A stretch of 39,443 nucleotides of DNA from Pseudonocardiales bacterium (GTDB lineage: Bacteria; Actinomycetota; Actinomycetes; Mycobacteriales; Jatrophihabitantaceae). How positions within the stretch are numbered: the stretch's first letter is position 1; every line of letters begins with the position of its first letter. The translations under genes and the position numbers were made by a program. A model generated the notes under the pieces. It made no database searches, was not told the DNA's origin, and saw nothing but the letters and a program-made list of their open reading frames with translations. The DNA lies in NCBI GenBank assembly GCA_030840445.1, contig JAVEEN010000018.1:1-39443 (forward strand), in the 5' to 3' direction. This document shows, piece by piece, positions 32,572-39,443 of the stretch.

Positions 32572-33930
32572 ATGAACGGCACCCTGCTCAACGTCCTCAT
32601 CGTGCTGGCCCTGATCCTGGTCGAAGCCCTGTTCGTGGCGGCCGAGATCGCGCTGGTGTCGCTGCGCGAGGGCCAGACGAAGGCGATGGCCGAAGCCGGT
32701 CGGCGGGGTCAGGCAGTCGCTCGGCTGCTGGGGGACCCCAACCGATTCCTGGCCGCGGTCCAGATCGGGGTCACCTCGACCGCGCTGCTGTCCTCGGCCT
32801 TCGGGGCCGTGACGCTGTCCGCAGCAGCCAAGAAGGCGCTGGTCGACCACGGCGTGGGCAGCACGCTCGCGGGCGTGGTCGGCATCGTCGGGGTCACGCT
32901 GCTGATCTCCTTCGTGACCTTGGTTCTCGGTGAGCTGGTACCGAAACGGCTGGCTCTGCAACGACCGGAAGCGGCGTCGTTGCTGTTCGGCCCGACTCTG
33001 GACCGGATGGCCCGGGTGCTTCGGCCGGTCATCTGGTTGTTGTCCCGGTGTACCGACGGCGTCGTGCGAATCCTCGGCGGGGATCCGAACGCCGGCCGGG
33101 ACATGATCAGTGAGGAGGAGTTGCGCGGGCTGGTCGCCGCGCACGAATCACTGACTTCCGACGAACGCCGGTTGATCGATGACGTGTTCGCCGCCGGCGA
33201 GCGCACGGTCAGTCACGTGATGATCTCGCGGACCGAGGTGACCTTCCTCGAGGGCAGTATGACGATCCGCAAGGCCGTGAAGTTGGCCGGCGATTCGCCA
33301 CATTCCCGGTACCCGGTCACCGGTCAGAGCAATGACGACGTGCTCGGCTTCGTGCACATCCGGGACCTGCTGCTGGGCGCACCGGGTACCGATCCGTCCA
33401 CCGATCGTTCACAGGTGGTGGCCGATCTGGTCCGCGACATCAAGGTGCTGCCCGGTTCGAAGAACGTGCTGGCCGCGCTGAGCGAGATGCGCCGCGAGGG
33501 CCACCACATGGCGATTGTCGTCGACGAATACGGCGGCACCGACGGCATCGTGACGCTGGAAGACCTGATCGAGGAGGTGATCGGGGACATCCGTGACGAG
33601 TACGACGCCGACGCCGACGCATCCCGGCGGTTGACCGGCGGTGTGGTCGAGCTGGACGCCCGGGTGAATCTCGACGAGTTCGCCGAGTTCACCGGCCTCG
33701 TGCTGCCTGATGGCCCGTACGAGACCGCCGGGGGCTTCGTCATGTCGCGGCTCGGCAAGCTGCCGCAGGTGGGGGACCAGGTGGAGCTCGCCGACCACGT
33801 GATCTCCGTGGTCGAAGTCGACGGCCGGCGAACCTCGCGCATCCGGGTGGAACCCCGTCCGGCCACCGACCCCGCCGACGCCGGCGGGGAGTCGACGCCC
33901 GCAGACGGTGTCATCAGCGGTTCCGGCTGA
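32572..33930 (+). CDS. CNNM/CBS-domain membrane protein (HlyC/CorC family)
   Basis: A 452-residue inner-membrane protein of the CorC/HlyC/CNNM family, which is associated with Mg2+ (and related cation) transport and not, despite old names, with hemolysis. An N-terminal DUF21/CNNM domain has about four helices (FVAAEIALVSLREGQ, SFVTLVLGELVPKRLALQ; residues 1-190). A CBS pair follows (VMISRTEVTFLEGSM, HMAIVVDEYGGTDGIVTLEDLIEEVIGDI; about 215-340), then the C-terminal transporter-associated domain (GGFVMSRLGKLPQVGD). ATG 32572 (MNGTLLNVL) is directly before the first helix; an upstream frame to 32473 is judged non-coding. An AGGGACG is upstream but somewhat far. Confidence 0.93.
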   Translation: MNGTLLNVLIVLALILVEALFVAAEIALVSLREGQTKAMAEAGRRGQAVARLLGDPNRFLAAVQIGVTSTALLSSAFGAVTLSAAAKKALVDHGVGSTLAGVVGIVGVTLLISFVTLVLGELVPKRLALQRPEAASLLFGPTLDRMARVLRPVIWLLSRCTDGVVRILGGDPNAGRDMISEEELRGLVAAHESLTSDERRLIDDVFAAGERTVSHVMISRTEVTFLEGSMTIRKAVKLAGDSPHSRYPVTGQSNDDVLGFVHIRDLLLGAPGTDPSTDRSQVVADLVRDIKVLPGSKNVLAALSEMRREGHHMAIVVDEYGGTDGIVTLEDLIEEVIGDIRDEYDADADASRRLTGGVVELDARVNLDEFAEFTGLVLPDGPYETAGGFVMSRLGKLPQVGDQVELADHVISVVEVDGRRTSRIRVEPRPATDPADAGGESTPADGVISGSG

Positions 33931-34017
33931 CGGCCCTCAGACGTCCAGCAGATGACAATCTCGCAATATCTGATGTTAGCTTTGCGTTAGGGGTAGCGCA
34001 TTCAACCGTGACGTTCC

Positions 34018-35364
34018 ATGATGGCCCACGGAACCTCTTTAACGGCGTTGGGCATTCTCGTGGCACATCCTCGATACGCTCCCGGAAGGGCGCGTAAGCA
34101 CTCTTCGTTGTCGTCGGCGATCTCGGTGGCCGCGGCCCTGGGCGTCCTGGCCCTGGCCTTCGGTCCGCTGTCCGCGGCCAGCCGGGTCACCGCGTTAGGG
34201 GACGCCAAGGCAGTGACTAGGGCGACCCCGGCGGGCGCGGCCAGCAACACCTCCGCCAGTGCCTTGACCGGTTCGACCGGTTCCACAGGTTCCACCGGCT
34301 CGACCTGGGATGCCATTTCGATCAAGCCGTTCACCCTCGGATCGGTGGTGAGCCAGTCGACGGGCATCGTCGCGGTCGCCGCGCCGTTCGGGCCGGCCGG
34401 TCAGCGGGGCGAGCTCGGCATACCGCTGCTGGTCCTGCAGGCCTATCACCGGGCCGCCGACGCGATGCAACACGAACAGCCGTCCTGTCACCTGCCCTGG
34501 TGGCTGCTTGCCGGTATCGGGCACACCGAGTCCGGTCACGCGGAGGACGGCCGGTTGTTTGCCGACGGGACGACCCGCGGCCGCATCCTCGGGCCCGTCC
34601 TCAACGGCGGTATCGCCGGCGATGCGATCATCACCGACACCGACCACGGTGTGCTGGACGGCGACGTGCACTACGACCGAGCCGTCGGTCCGATGCAGTT
34701 CATCCCGAGCACCTGGGCCACGGCTGGGGCCGACGGCAACGGCGACCACAGGAAGGATCCGAACAACATCTTCGACGCGACCCTGGCCGCCGGGCGCTAC
34801 CTGTGTGCACATAGCCGCGACCTGGCCACGACCGGTGGCCTGCAGGCAGCGATTCTGAGCTACAACAACTCCCAGCCCTATCTCGCGACCGTGCTGGCCT
34901 GGGGCACGGCGTACCGGGACCGGGCCGTCGGGGTGAACGGTTCCATCCTGCCGGTGGTGAGCGATGTGACGAAGGTCCGGCCACCCCTGAAGAACAAGCC
35001 CAGCGCGACGCCCGCGACCAAGGTGTCCTCGTCGGTGGCCGCAACGGCCTCCACCACTACCTCGACGGCGACCTCAGCCGGGCACAGCTCCTCCTCGGCC
35101 AGCAGTTGCCCGCCGGTTACCACGACGCCGGTTACCATGACGCCGGTTACCACGACGCCGACTACCACGACGCTGGCTGCCACCTCAGTGACGGGGAGTA
35201 CCGGTTCGTCCTCGAGTGGGGCGACCTCCCAGGCCGGCAGCACGGTCAGCGGCGGGTCGGCATCCACCGGCACTTCGTCGGACAGCGCGTCGTCCGGGAC
35301 CGCCTCGTCGACCTCGAGTTCGGCCTCCGGGACATCGTCCGGGCCGTTCGGCTGTCATTCCTAG
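34018..35364 (+). CDS. lytic transglycosylase with Ser/Thr-rich repeat tail
   Basis: A 448-residue secreted peptidoglycan-cleaving enzyme. A membrane/signal helix lies at about residues 33-55 after a long basic N-region, followed by a (TGS)4 repeat linker. A transglycosylase domain follows (about 125-300): LLAGIGHTESGH contains the probable catalytic Glu, DRAVGPMQFIPSTW is the conserved MltB-like block, and NIFDATLAAGRYLC and AILSYNNSQPY come after. The last 120 residues are Ser/Thr/Pro/Gly-rich, including four PVTTT-type repeats, likely a cell-wall-spanning or glycosylated tail. The start ATG 34018 is directly followed by another ATG; no good ribosome-binding site is seen. A tentative promoter (TGACAA 33953, TAGCTT 33977) lies in the AT-richer upstream gap. 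Confidence 0.87.
   Translation: MMAHGTSLTALGILVAHPRYAPGRARKHSSLSSAISVAAALGVLALAFGPLSAASRVTALGDAKAVTRATPAGAASNTSASALTGSTGSTGSTGSTWDAISIKPFTLGSVVSQSTGIVAVAAPFGPAGQRGELGIPLLVLQAYHRAADAMQHEQPSCHLPWWLLAGIGHTESGHAEDGRLFADGTTRGRILGPVLNGGIAGDAIITDTDHGVLDGDVHYDRAVGPMQFIPSTWATAGADGNGDHRKDPNNIFDATLAAGRYLCAHSRDLATTGGLQAAILSYNNSQPYLATVLAWGTAYRDRAVGVNGSILPVVSDVTKVRPPLKNKPSATPATKVSSSVAATASTTTSTATSAGHSSSSASSCPPVTTTPVTMTPVTTTPTTTTLAATSVTGSTGSSSSGATSQAGSTVSGGSASTGTSSDSASSGTASSTSSSASGTSSGPFGCHS
34267..34302. repeat. four 9-bp tandem repeats in the transglycosylase gene
   Basis: ACCGGTTCG-like units (with ACCGGTTCC, ACAGGTTCC, ACCGGCTCG variants) in frame, coding for Thr-Gly-Ser four times. They form a flexible linker between the signal helix and the catalytic domain. 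Copy number could vary between strains. Confidence 0.8.
35112..35171. repeat. four 15-bp tandem repeats in the transglycosylase tail
   Basis: The unit GCCGGTTACCACGAC is repeated four times with one or two changes in copies 2 and 4, in frame, encoding Pro-Val-Thr-Thr-Thr-type pentapeptides. This is typical of extended wall-spanning or O-mannosylated linkers. Confidence 0.8.
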
Positions 35365-35366
35365 CT

Positions 35367-35393
35367 GGCTCAGCGGGCTCAGCGGGCTCAGCG
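35367..35393. repeat. three perfect 9-bp tandem repeats between genes
   Basis: GGCTCAGCG three times in a row, beginning 2 bp after the transglycosylase stop and ending about 60 bp before trpS. It is non-coding on the plus strand. Function unknown; probably replication slippage. Confidence 0.8.
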
Positions 35394-35451
35394 GCGCTCA
35401 TCTGACCAACCGCCCGGCGGCGGATCCGGGCCAGATGGAAAGATCTGCCGG

Positions 35452-36465
35452 GTGACAAGTCAATCCCGCGTCCTGTCCGGTATCCAGCCGACCGGCGACT
35501 CAATGCAACTCGGCAACTACCTGGGTGCGGTCCGCAATTGGGTGAGCATGCAGGATGGCTACGAGGCCTACTACTGCGTGGTCGACCTGCATTCGATCAC
35601 CATCGAGGCGCCCGAACCGGCCCTGTTGCGCCAGCGCACCCGGATTGTCGCAGCCCAGCTCCTCGCCGCCGGTCTGGACCCGGAACGGTGCACGTTGTTC
35701 GTCCAGTCGCACCGCCCGGAGCACACCCAGCTCTCCTGGGTGCTGGAATGCATCACCGGCTTCGGTGAGGCCAACCGGATGACCCAGTTCAAGGACAAAT
35801 CCGCGAAGTCGGGCGTCGACCGGCAGGGGGTGGGGTTGTTCACGTACCCGATCTTGCAAGCGGCGGACATCCTGTTGTACCAGGCGAACTATGTCCCAGT
35901 AGGTGAGGATCAGCGGCAGCACCTGGAACTGACCCGCGATCTCGCGCAACGCTTCAACGCCAAGTACGGCCAGACCTTCACCGTTCCCGATGCCTTCATC
36001 GGCACGTCCGCGGCGAAGATCCTGGATCTGCAGGACCCGAGCGCGAAGATGTCGAAGTCGCGGCCCGACGCCGGCACCATCTACCTCGCCGACGATCCGG
36101 CTGCGATCACCAGGAAGATCAAGCGCGCCGTGACCGACGCAGACGGGGACATTCGCTACGACCCGGAAACCAAACCCGGGTTGTCGAACCTGCTAGCCAT
36201 CCACGCCGCGATGACCGGCACCACCCCGGCCAAGGTCGAGGCTGGGTTCGCCGGCCAGGGTTACGGCCAGCTCAAGGCTGCGGTGGCCGATTCGGTCGTC
36301 GCTTTCGCCCAGCCTTTCGCGTCACGAACCCGTGAGCTGCTCGAAGACCCGGCCGAGCTCGACCGGATTCTGGCCCGCGGCGCTGAGCGGGCGAGGGCGC
36401 TGGCCGGTCCGACTCTGGCCGATACGTACGACAAGGTCGGTTTTCTGGCTCCTGCAGTAGGCTGA
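35452..36465 (+). CDS. trpS: tryptophanyl-tRNA synthetase
   Basis: Charges tRNA-Trp in the cytoplasm. A 337-residue class I synthetase: [16 protein letters not shown] (HIGH-equivalent, about residues 12-27), DLHSITI, the TrpRS-typical [14 protein letters not shown] (about 150) and AKMSKS (about 200). The first position of the HIGH motif is Gln where actinobacterial relatives usually have His (HLGN). The GTG start at 35452 has GGAAAGATC upstream. It heads a tight trio with the RNA-ligase-like gene (6 bp gap) and yihY (2 bp gap). No T-box or leader peptide is visible in the 87-bp upstream gap. Confidence 0.96.
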   Translation: MTSQSRVLSGIQPTGDSMQLGNYLGAVRNWVSMQDGYEAYYCVVDLHSITIEAPEPALLRQRTRIVAAQLLAAGLDPERCTLFVQSHRPEHTQLSWVLECITGFGEANRMTQFKDKSAKSGVDRQGVGLFTYPILQAADILLYQANYVPVGEDQRQHLELTRDLAQRFNAKYGQTFTVPDAFIGTSAAKILDLQDPSAKMSKSRPDAGTIYLADDPAAITRKIKRAVTDADGDIRYDPETKPGLSNLLAIHAAMTGTTPAKVEAGFAGQGYGQLKAAVADSVVAFAQPFASRTRELLEDPAELDRILARGAERARALAGPTLADTYDKVGFLAPAVG

Positions 36466-36471
36466 GGGACG

Positions 36472-36996
36472 ATGACGGACACAATCACCATCGGCGTGGC
36501 AGTCGCGATCCCCGAGCCGCACGCGTCCGTCCTGGCGGAGTGGCGGCGCAGGGTCGGTGACCCCGAGGCCAACCGGATTCCCACGCACGTGACGCTGCTG
36601 CCGCCCACCGAGTTCGACGTCGATGAACTTCCGAAGATCGAAGATCACCTGGAATGGGCGGCCGAGCAGGTCGGCCCGTTCGTGATGCGGCTGTCCGGCA
36701 CCGGAACATTTCGCCCGGTGTCGCAGGTGGTGTTCGTACAGGTCTCGACCGGCATCGCCGAGTGCGAGCTGCTCGAGCGGGCGGTCCGAAAGGAACCCAT
36801 TGTGCGGGAAGTCGAATTCCCCTACCACCCGCATGTGACCGTTGCCCACGACATCGCCGACTCCGCTCTGGACGAGGCGTTCGAGTCCCTGCGCGACTTC
36901 GTCGCCCAGTTCAAGGTGGAGTGCTTCGTGATGTTCTCCCAGGACGAGGACCGGACCTGGCACCGCCACCGGGAGTTCACCCTGTCCGGGTCCTAG
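36472..36996 (+). CDS. 2'-5' RNA ligase / LigT-like 2H phosphoesterase
   Basis: A 174-residue 2H phosphoesterase-superfamily protein. The two His-x-Thr motifs are THVTLLPP (about residue 38) and HPHVTVAHD (about 119). Members ligate or cleave 2'-5' RNA bonds or hydrolyse cyclic phosphodiesters; the physiological substrate is unknown. ATG 36472 lies 6 bp after trpS with a GAGGGACG ribosome-binding site. Its stop precedes the yihY start by 2 bp. Confidence 0.88.
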   Translation: MTDTITIGVAVAIPEPHASVLAEWRRRVGDPEANRIPTHVTLLPPTEFDVDELPKIEDHLEWAAEQVGPFVMRLSGTGTFRPVSQVVFVQVSTGIAECELLERAVRKEPIVREVEFPYHPHVTVAHDIADSALDEAFESLRDFVAQFKVECFVMFSQDEDRTWHRHREFTLSGS

Positions 36997-36998
36997 CC

Positions 36999-38093
36999 AT
37001 GGGTCCCGGAGAGCGAATCTCCTCGGTCAAGGACCGTGCTTGCGAGGCGTGGCGCTCGGTCAAGGAGCGCCGGCCCGGCATCGCCCACATCGTGCGGGGT
37101 TACCAGCACTACAAGAAGAACCACGGTGATCACCTGGCCGCGGCGATCACCTACTTCAGCTTCCTGGCGCTGTTCCCGCTGATCCTGCTGGGAGTTTCGG
37201 TCGTCGGGTTCGTGCTCGCCAGCCACGCCGACCTGCAGGCCGAGCTGCTGAAAGACATCGCGAAGAACGTTCCCGGCGATTTCGGCCGTACCGTCCAGAC
37301 CTCGGTCGACTCGGCTGTGCGCAACAGGACCAGCGTCGGCCTGGTCGGACTGGTCGGGGTGGCCCTTGCCGGGCTCGGTTGGATCGCCAACCTGCGCACC
37401 GCGATCGACACGGTGTGGGGATTACCCGAGGCGAAGAGGTCGTTTGTCCGCGCCAAACTGGCCGACGCGCTGGTCCTGATCGGACTGGGCCTGGGTGTCC
37501 TCATCTCGATCGCCCTCACGGCCGGTGGCACGTCGGCCAGCGGTGTCGTGCTCAGATCACTGCATCTGGACGATGTCGCCGGAGCCGGGATCCTCGCCAG
37601 CGTTCTGGGCATTCTGCTCGGGGTGCTGGGCAGCAGCCTGATCTTCGGCTGGCTGCTCATCCGGTTACCGGACGTGGAGGTTTCCCGGCATACCGCAATC
37701 CAGACCACCTTGCTCGCGGCGGTCGGTTTCGAGATTCTCAAGGTGGTCGGGACGATCTACATCGCACGGGCAACCCAGTCACCGGCGGTTGCGATCATCG
37801 CTCCCGTGCTGGGCATCCTGATCTGGATCGATCTGGTTTCGCGCTACCTGTTGTACTGCGTCGCCTGGGCGGCCACCGACTCCGACACGCCTGGCTCGCA
37901 GCGTGAACCGCTGGCCGAGGACCTCGCCAGCATGCCGGTCGAACCGATCCAGGGCCGCCGACCAGCGGTCTCGTCGGTGTCGCCGATCGGTATTGCCGCC
38001 GGCCTGATCGGTGCCGGCGCGGCTATCGGCGGCGCTTGCGTCGCAGGCTGGCAACGCCGGCACCGGCGAGCACAAGAAGTCCACCAGCCATAG
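36999..38093 (+). CDS. YihY/virulence factor BrkB family membrane protein
   Basis: A 364-residue integral membrane protein of the YihY/BrkB family, with about six helices. The family's HLAAAITYFSFLALFPLILLG block is at about residues 45-65, WIANLRTAIDTVWG near 130 and the later WIDLVSRYLLYCVAWAA near 275. Function in the family is unsettled; the old name RNase BN is a misassignment. The C-terminal tail ends in a hydrophobic stretch followed by a basic run (WQRRHRRAQ). ATG 36999 follows the LigT-like stop by 2 bp. The last 71 bp overlap the oppositely oriented carboxypeptidase gene. Confidence 0.9.
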   Translation: MGPGERISSVKDRACEAWRSVKERRPGIAHIVRGYQHYKKNHGDHLAAAITYFSFLALFPLILLGVSVVGFVLASHADLQAELLKDIAKNVPGDFGRTVQTSVDSAVRNRTSVGLVGLVGVALAGLGWIANLRTAIDTVWGLPEAKRSFVRAKLADALVLIGLGLGVLISIALTAGGTSASGVVLRSLHLDDVAGAGILASVLGILLGVLGSSLIFGWLLIRLPDVEVSRHTAIQTTLLAAVGFEILKVVGTIYIARATQSPAVAIIAPVLGILIWIDLVSRYLLYCVAWAATDSDTPGSQREPLAEDLASMPVEPIQGRRPAVSSVSPIGIAAGLIGAGAAIGGACVAGWQRRHRRAQEVHQP

Positions 38094-39441
38094 CCGCCGC
38101 AGTGGTCGGCGTAGTCATCGAGTCGCCCTTGCTGAGGACCGTCCCGGTTGCCATGGCAGTGCCGGTCCCGGTTGCGGTACCGCCGCTGGTGCCGGGGGTG
38201 GGGCCCGTGCCCGTCGCGGGGGGTAGCTCGCCAGAGATCGGCCCGGCCAGCGTTCCGACCGGCATGGTCGTCGGGGCGAGCCTGAACCCCCAGTCCAACA
38301 GGGCACTGGCTTGCTGGAACTGGTCGCGCGGGTAGCGGTGATTGCGCAGGAAGACGATGCCGAGCCGTCGTCCGTTGCGCTCGGCGGCGCACACATAGGT
38401 GTTCTGCGCGGCATCGGTGAATCCGGTCTTCGCAACCAGGGCACCCTTGACGCCCTGCAGGAAGTTCAGGCTCTGGTTGTCGAACTGATAACCGCCGACC
38501 TTGCCGTACCGGCTCTGCTTGGCGGGAAACGTGGCGCTGGCTGTCCGGTCGTACGCGACGAACCTCGGCTCGGCCAGTGCCGCGCGCAGAAACAGGCTCA
38601 TGTCGTACGCCGAGGTCAACTGCTGCCAGCCGTCCAAACCGGATGGCGTCTCGACGAATGTGTCGTACCCGCCGAGTGCTCTCGCTGTTGCGTTCATCTG
38701 GGACACCGTTGTGGCCACGCCTCCGTCGGCCTCGGCCAGGGCGGCCGCCGCATCATTGCCCGAGACCAGCATGAGCGCCCGGAACAGCTCGTCCACGCTG
38801 TACTTGGCCCCGGCCAGCAAGCCGACCGCAGAGCCCTCGGCTGCGGCCGCCGCCTTGGAGATCGTCACGACTCGTCGGCCCGGCAGGTGCGGCAGAATCG
38901 TCACCGTGGTCAGCAGCTTGAGGATGCTGGCGGGCTGGTAGCGACCGTGTGGATCCCTGGCCGCGAGAATCTCACCCGAGTCCAGGTCGCTCAGGACCCA
39001 GCTGCGGGCTGTGAGGTTTGCCGGCAGCTTCGGTGCCGAGGTCGGCAGAATCAAGCCGCGCCCGGCTAATGCCGACCCGCCGGGTACCGATCCGTCCGGA
39101 GCCTTTCCGCCCGATGGCGGATGGGGATCCGGCGCGCCGGGGGACGCCTCCGTCGACGTCGGCCTTGGTGCGGGCGGCGGCACGGCGAGCTGCCTGCCGG
39201 TGGTGGCACGCGACACCGCGCCAGCCGTTGCCACCGCGCCAGCCGTTGCCGATGGGCTTGCTGCAGCCGGCAAGGCGGTCAGGAGGACCAGGCCGAGCAC
39301 CACAATGACCGCCGGGCCGATGGCCCGACCCTTCGACGGGCCCGGATTCCTGGGCGAAGTCGCATCGAAGGCGCTCTGTCGGTGCACGGGTGCCAGGTTA
39401 CGGGGATGCGGCAGGGATACAGGAACGGAGCTGCTGTCCAA
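38023..39441 (-). CDS. D-alanyl-D-alanine carboxypeptidase (peptidase family S11, low-MW PBP), start uncertain
   Basis: Trims D-Ala from peptidoglycan stem peptides outside the membrane. Active-site motifs: SxxK as PASILKLL, SGN as LVSGNDAAAALAEADGG and KTG as LVAKTGFTDAAQ. An N-terminal membrane helix (IGPAVIVVLGLVLLTALPAAAS) and a Pro-rich linker precede the domain. A Gly/Thr linker and a C-terminal helix with a basic end (LASLRRKRRR-like) probably anchor it. The frame is open to the right edge. TTG 39441 and GTG 39387 are candidate starts and an earlier one may lie outside the window. The 3' end overlaps yihY by 71 bp. Confidence 0.9.
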   Translation of the reverse strand: MDSSSVPVSLPHPRNLAPVHRQSAFDATSPRNPGPSKGRAIGPAVIVVLGLVLLTALPAAASPSATAGAVATAGAVSRATTGRQLAVPPPAPRPTSTEASPGAPDPHPPSGGKAPDGSVPGGSALAGRGLILPTSAPKLPANLTARSWVLSDLDSGEILAARDPHGRYQPASILKLLTTVTILPHLPGRRVVTISKAAAAAEGSAVGLLAGAKYSVDELFRALMLVSGNDAAAALAEADGGVATTVSQMNATARALGGYDTFVETPSGLDGWQQLTSAYDMSLFLRAALAEPRFVAYDRTASATFPAKQSRYGKVGGYQFDNQSLNFLQGVKGALVAKTGFTDAAQNTYVCAAERNGRRLGIVFLRNHRYPRDQFQQASALLDWGFRLAPTTMPVGTLAGPISGELPPATGTGPTPGTSGGTATGTGTAMATGTVLSKGDSMTTPTTAAAMAGGLLVLAGAGVASLRRKRRR

Positions 39442-39443
39442 GC

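Noticed and set aside
1-39443. Possible tRNA, rRNA or riboswitch genes
   Set aside because: Intergenic gaps are all under about 260 bp and none showed tRNA-like arms, T-box or recognisable riboswitch motifs by eye; a covariance-model scan would be needed to be certain.

Overview
The window is chromosomal DNA from a high-GC Gram-positive bacterium, almost certainly an actinobacterium. The evidence is the strong G/C third-position bias, many GTG/TTG starts, twin-arginine lipoprotein signals, an actinobacterial-type TrpRS and a near-consensus IdeR/DtxR iron box. No species can be named from sequence alone. Genes are tightly packed: no gene-free stretch exceeds about 260 bp, and no rRNA, tRNA, CRISPR array or insertion sequence was seen.

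Region 1 (1-7583) is mostly housekeeping. It holds a potassium channel with NAD-binding RCK domains on both sides of its pore (cut by the left edge), a DUF885 metallopeptidase-like protein, NADP-isocitrate dehydrogenase, an alpha/beta hydrolase, exonuclease III, and a crotonase-fold protein that lacks both canonical catalytic glutamates.

Region 2 (7561-18393) is the most interesting part: two divergent operons that share one iron-responsive control region (13436-13566). The leftward operon has five genes, overlapping or 28 bp apart. It encodes a clavaminate-synthase/AsnO/VioC-like 2-oxoglutarate oxygenase, an ornithine-cyclodeaminase/SbnB-like dehydrogenase, a fold-type III PLP decarboxylase, a SbnA/cysteine-synthase-like PLP enzyme and a MATE exporter. 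The rightward operon encodes a complete Opp/Dpp/Nik-type ABC importer: Tat lipoprotein receptor, two permeases and a fused double ATPase. A 19-bp IdeR/DtxR box (13461-13479) overlaps the predicted promoters of both operons. I infer an iron-repressed metallophore system that makes, exports and re-imports a small chelator. It has no NRPS and no IucA/IucC (NIS) synthetase in the window, so the molecule is probably an undescribed aminopolycarboxylate or diaminopropionate-type compound.

Region 3 (18468-24742) holds a GT2 glycosyltransferase, the SbcC/SbcD nuclease pair and an aldo/keto reductase.

Region 4 (24753-32457) is a galactoside-utilisation locus read leftward: galE-galK, then a sugar ABC importer (receptor, two permeases, no ATPase) and a GH42 beta-galactosidase. 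galT and a local regulator are absent. A perfect 9-bp-arm inverted repeat sits in the leader of the transporter operon. galK begins with a tandem repeat that supplies three alternative start codons.

Region 5 (32572-39443) carries a CNNM/CBS (CorC/HlyC-type) membrane protein, a lytic transglycosylase with repeat-rich linkers, a trpS-ligT-yihY group, and a D-Ala-D-Ala carboxypeptidase whose 3' end overlaps yihY on the opposite strand.
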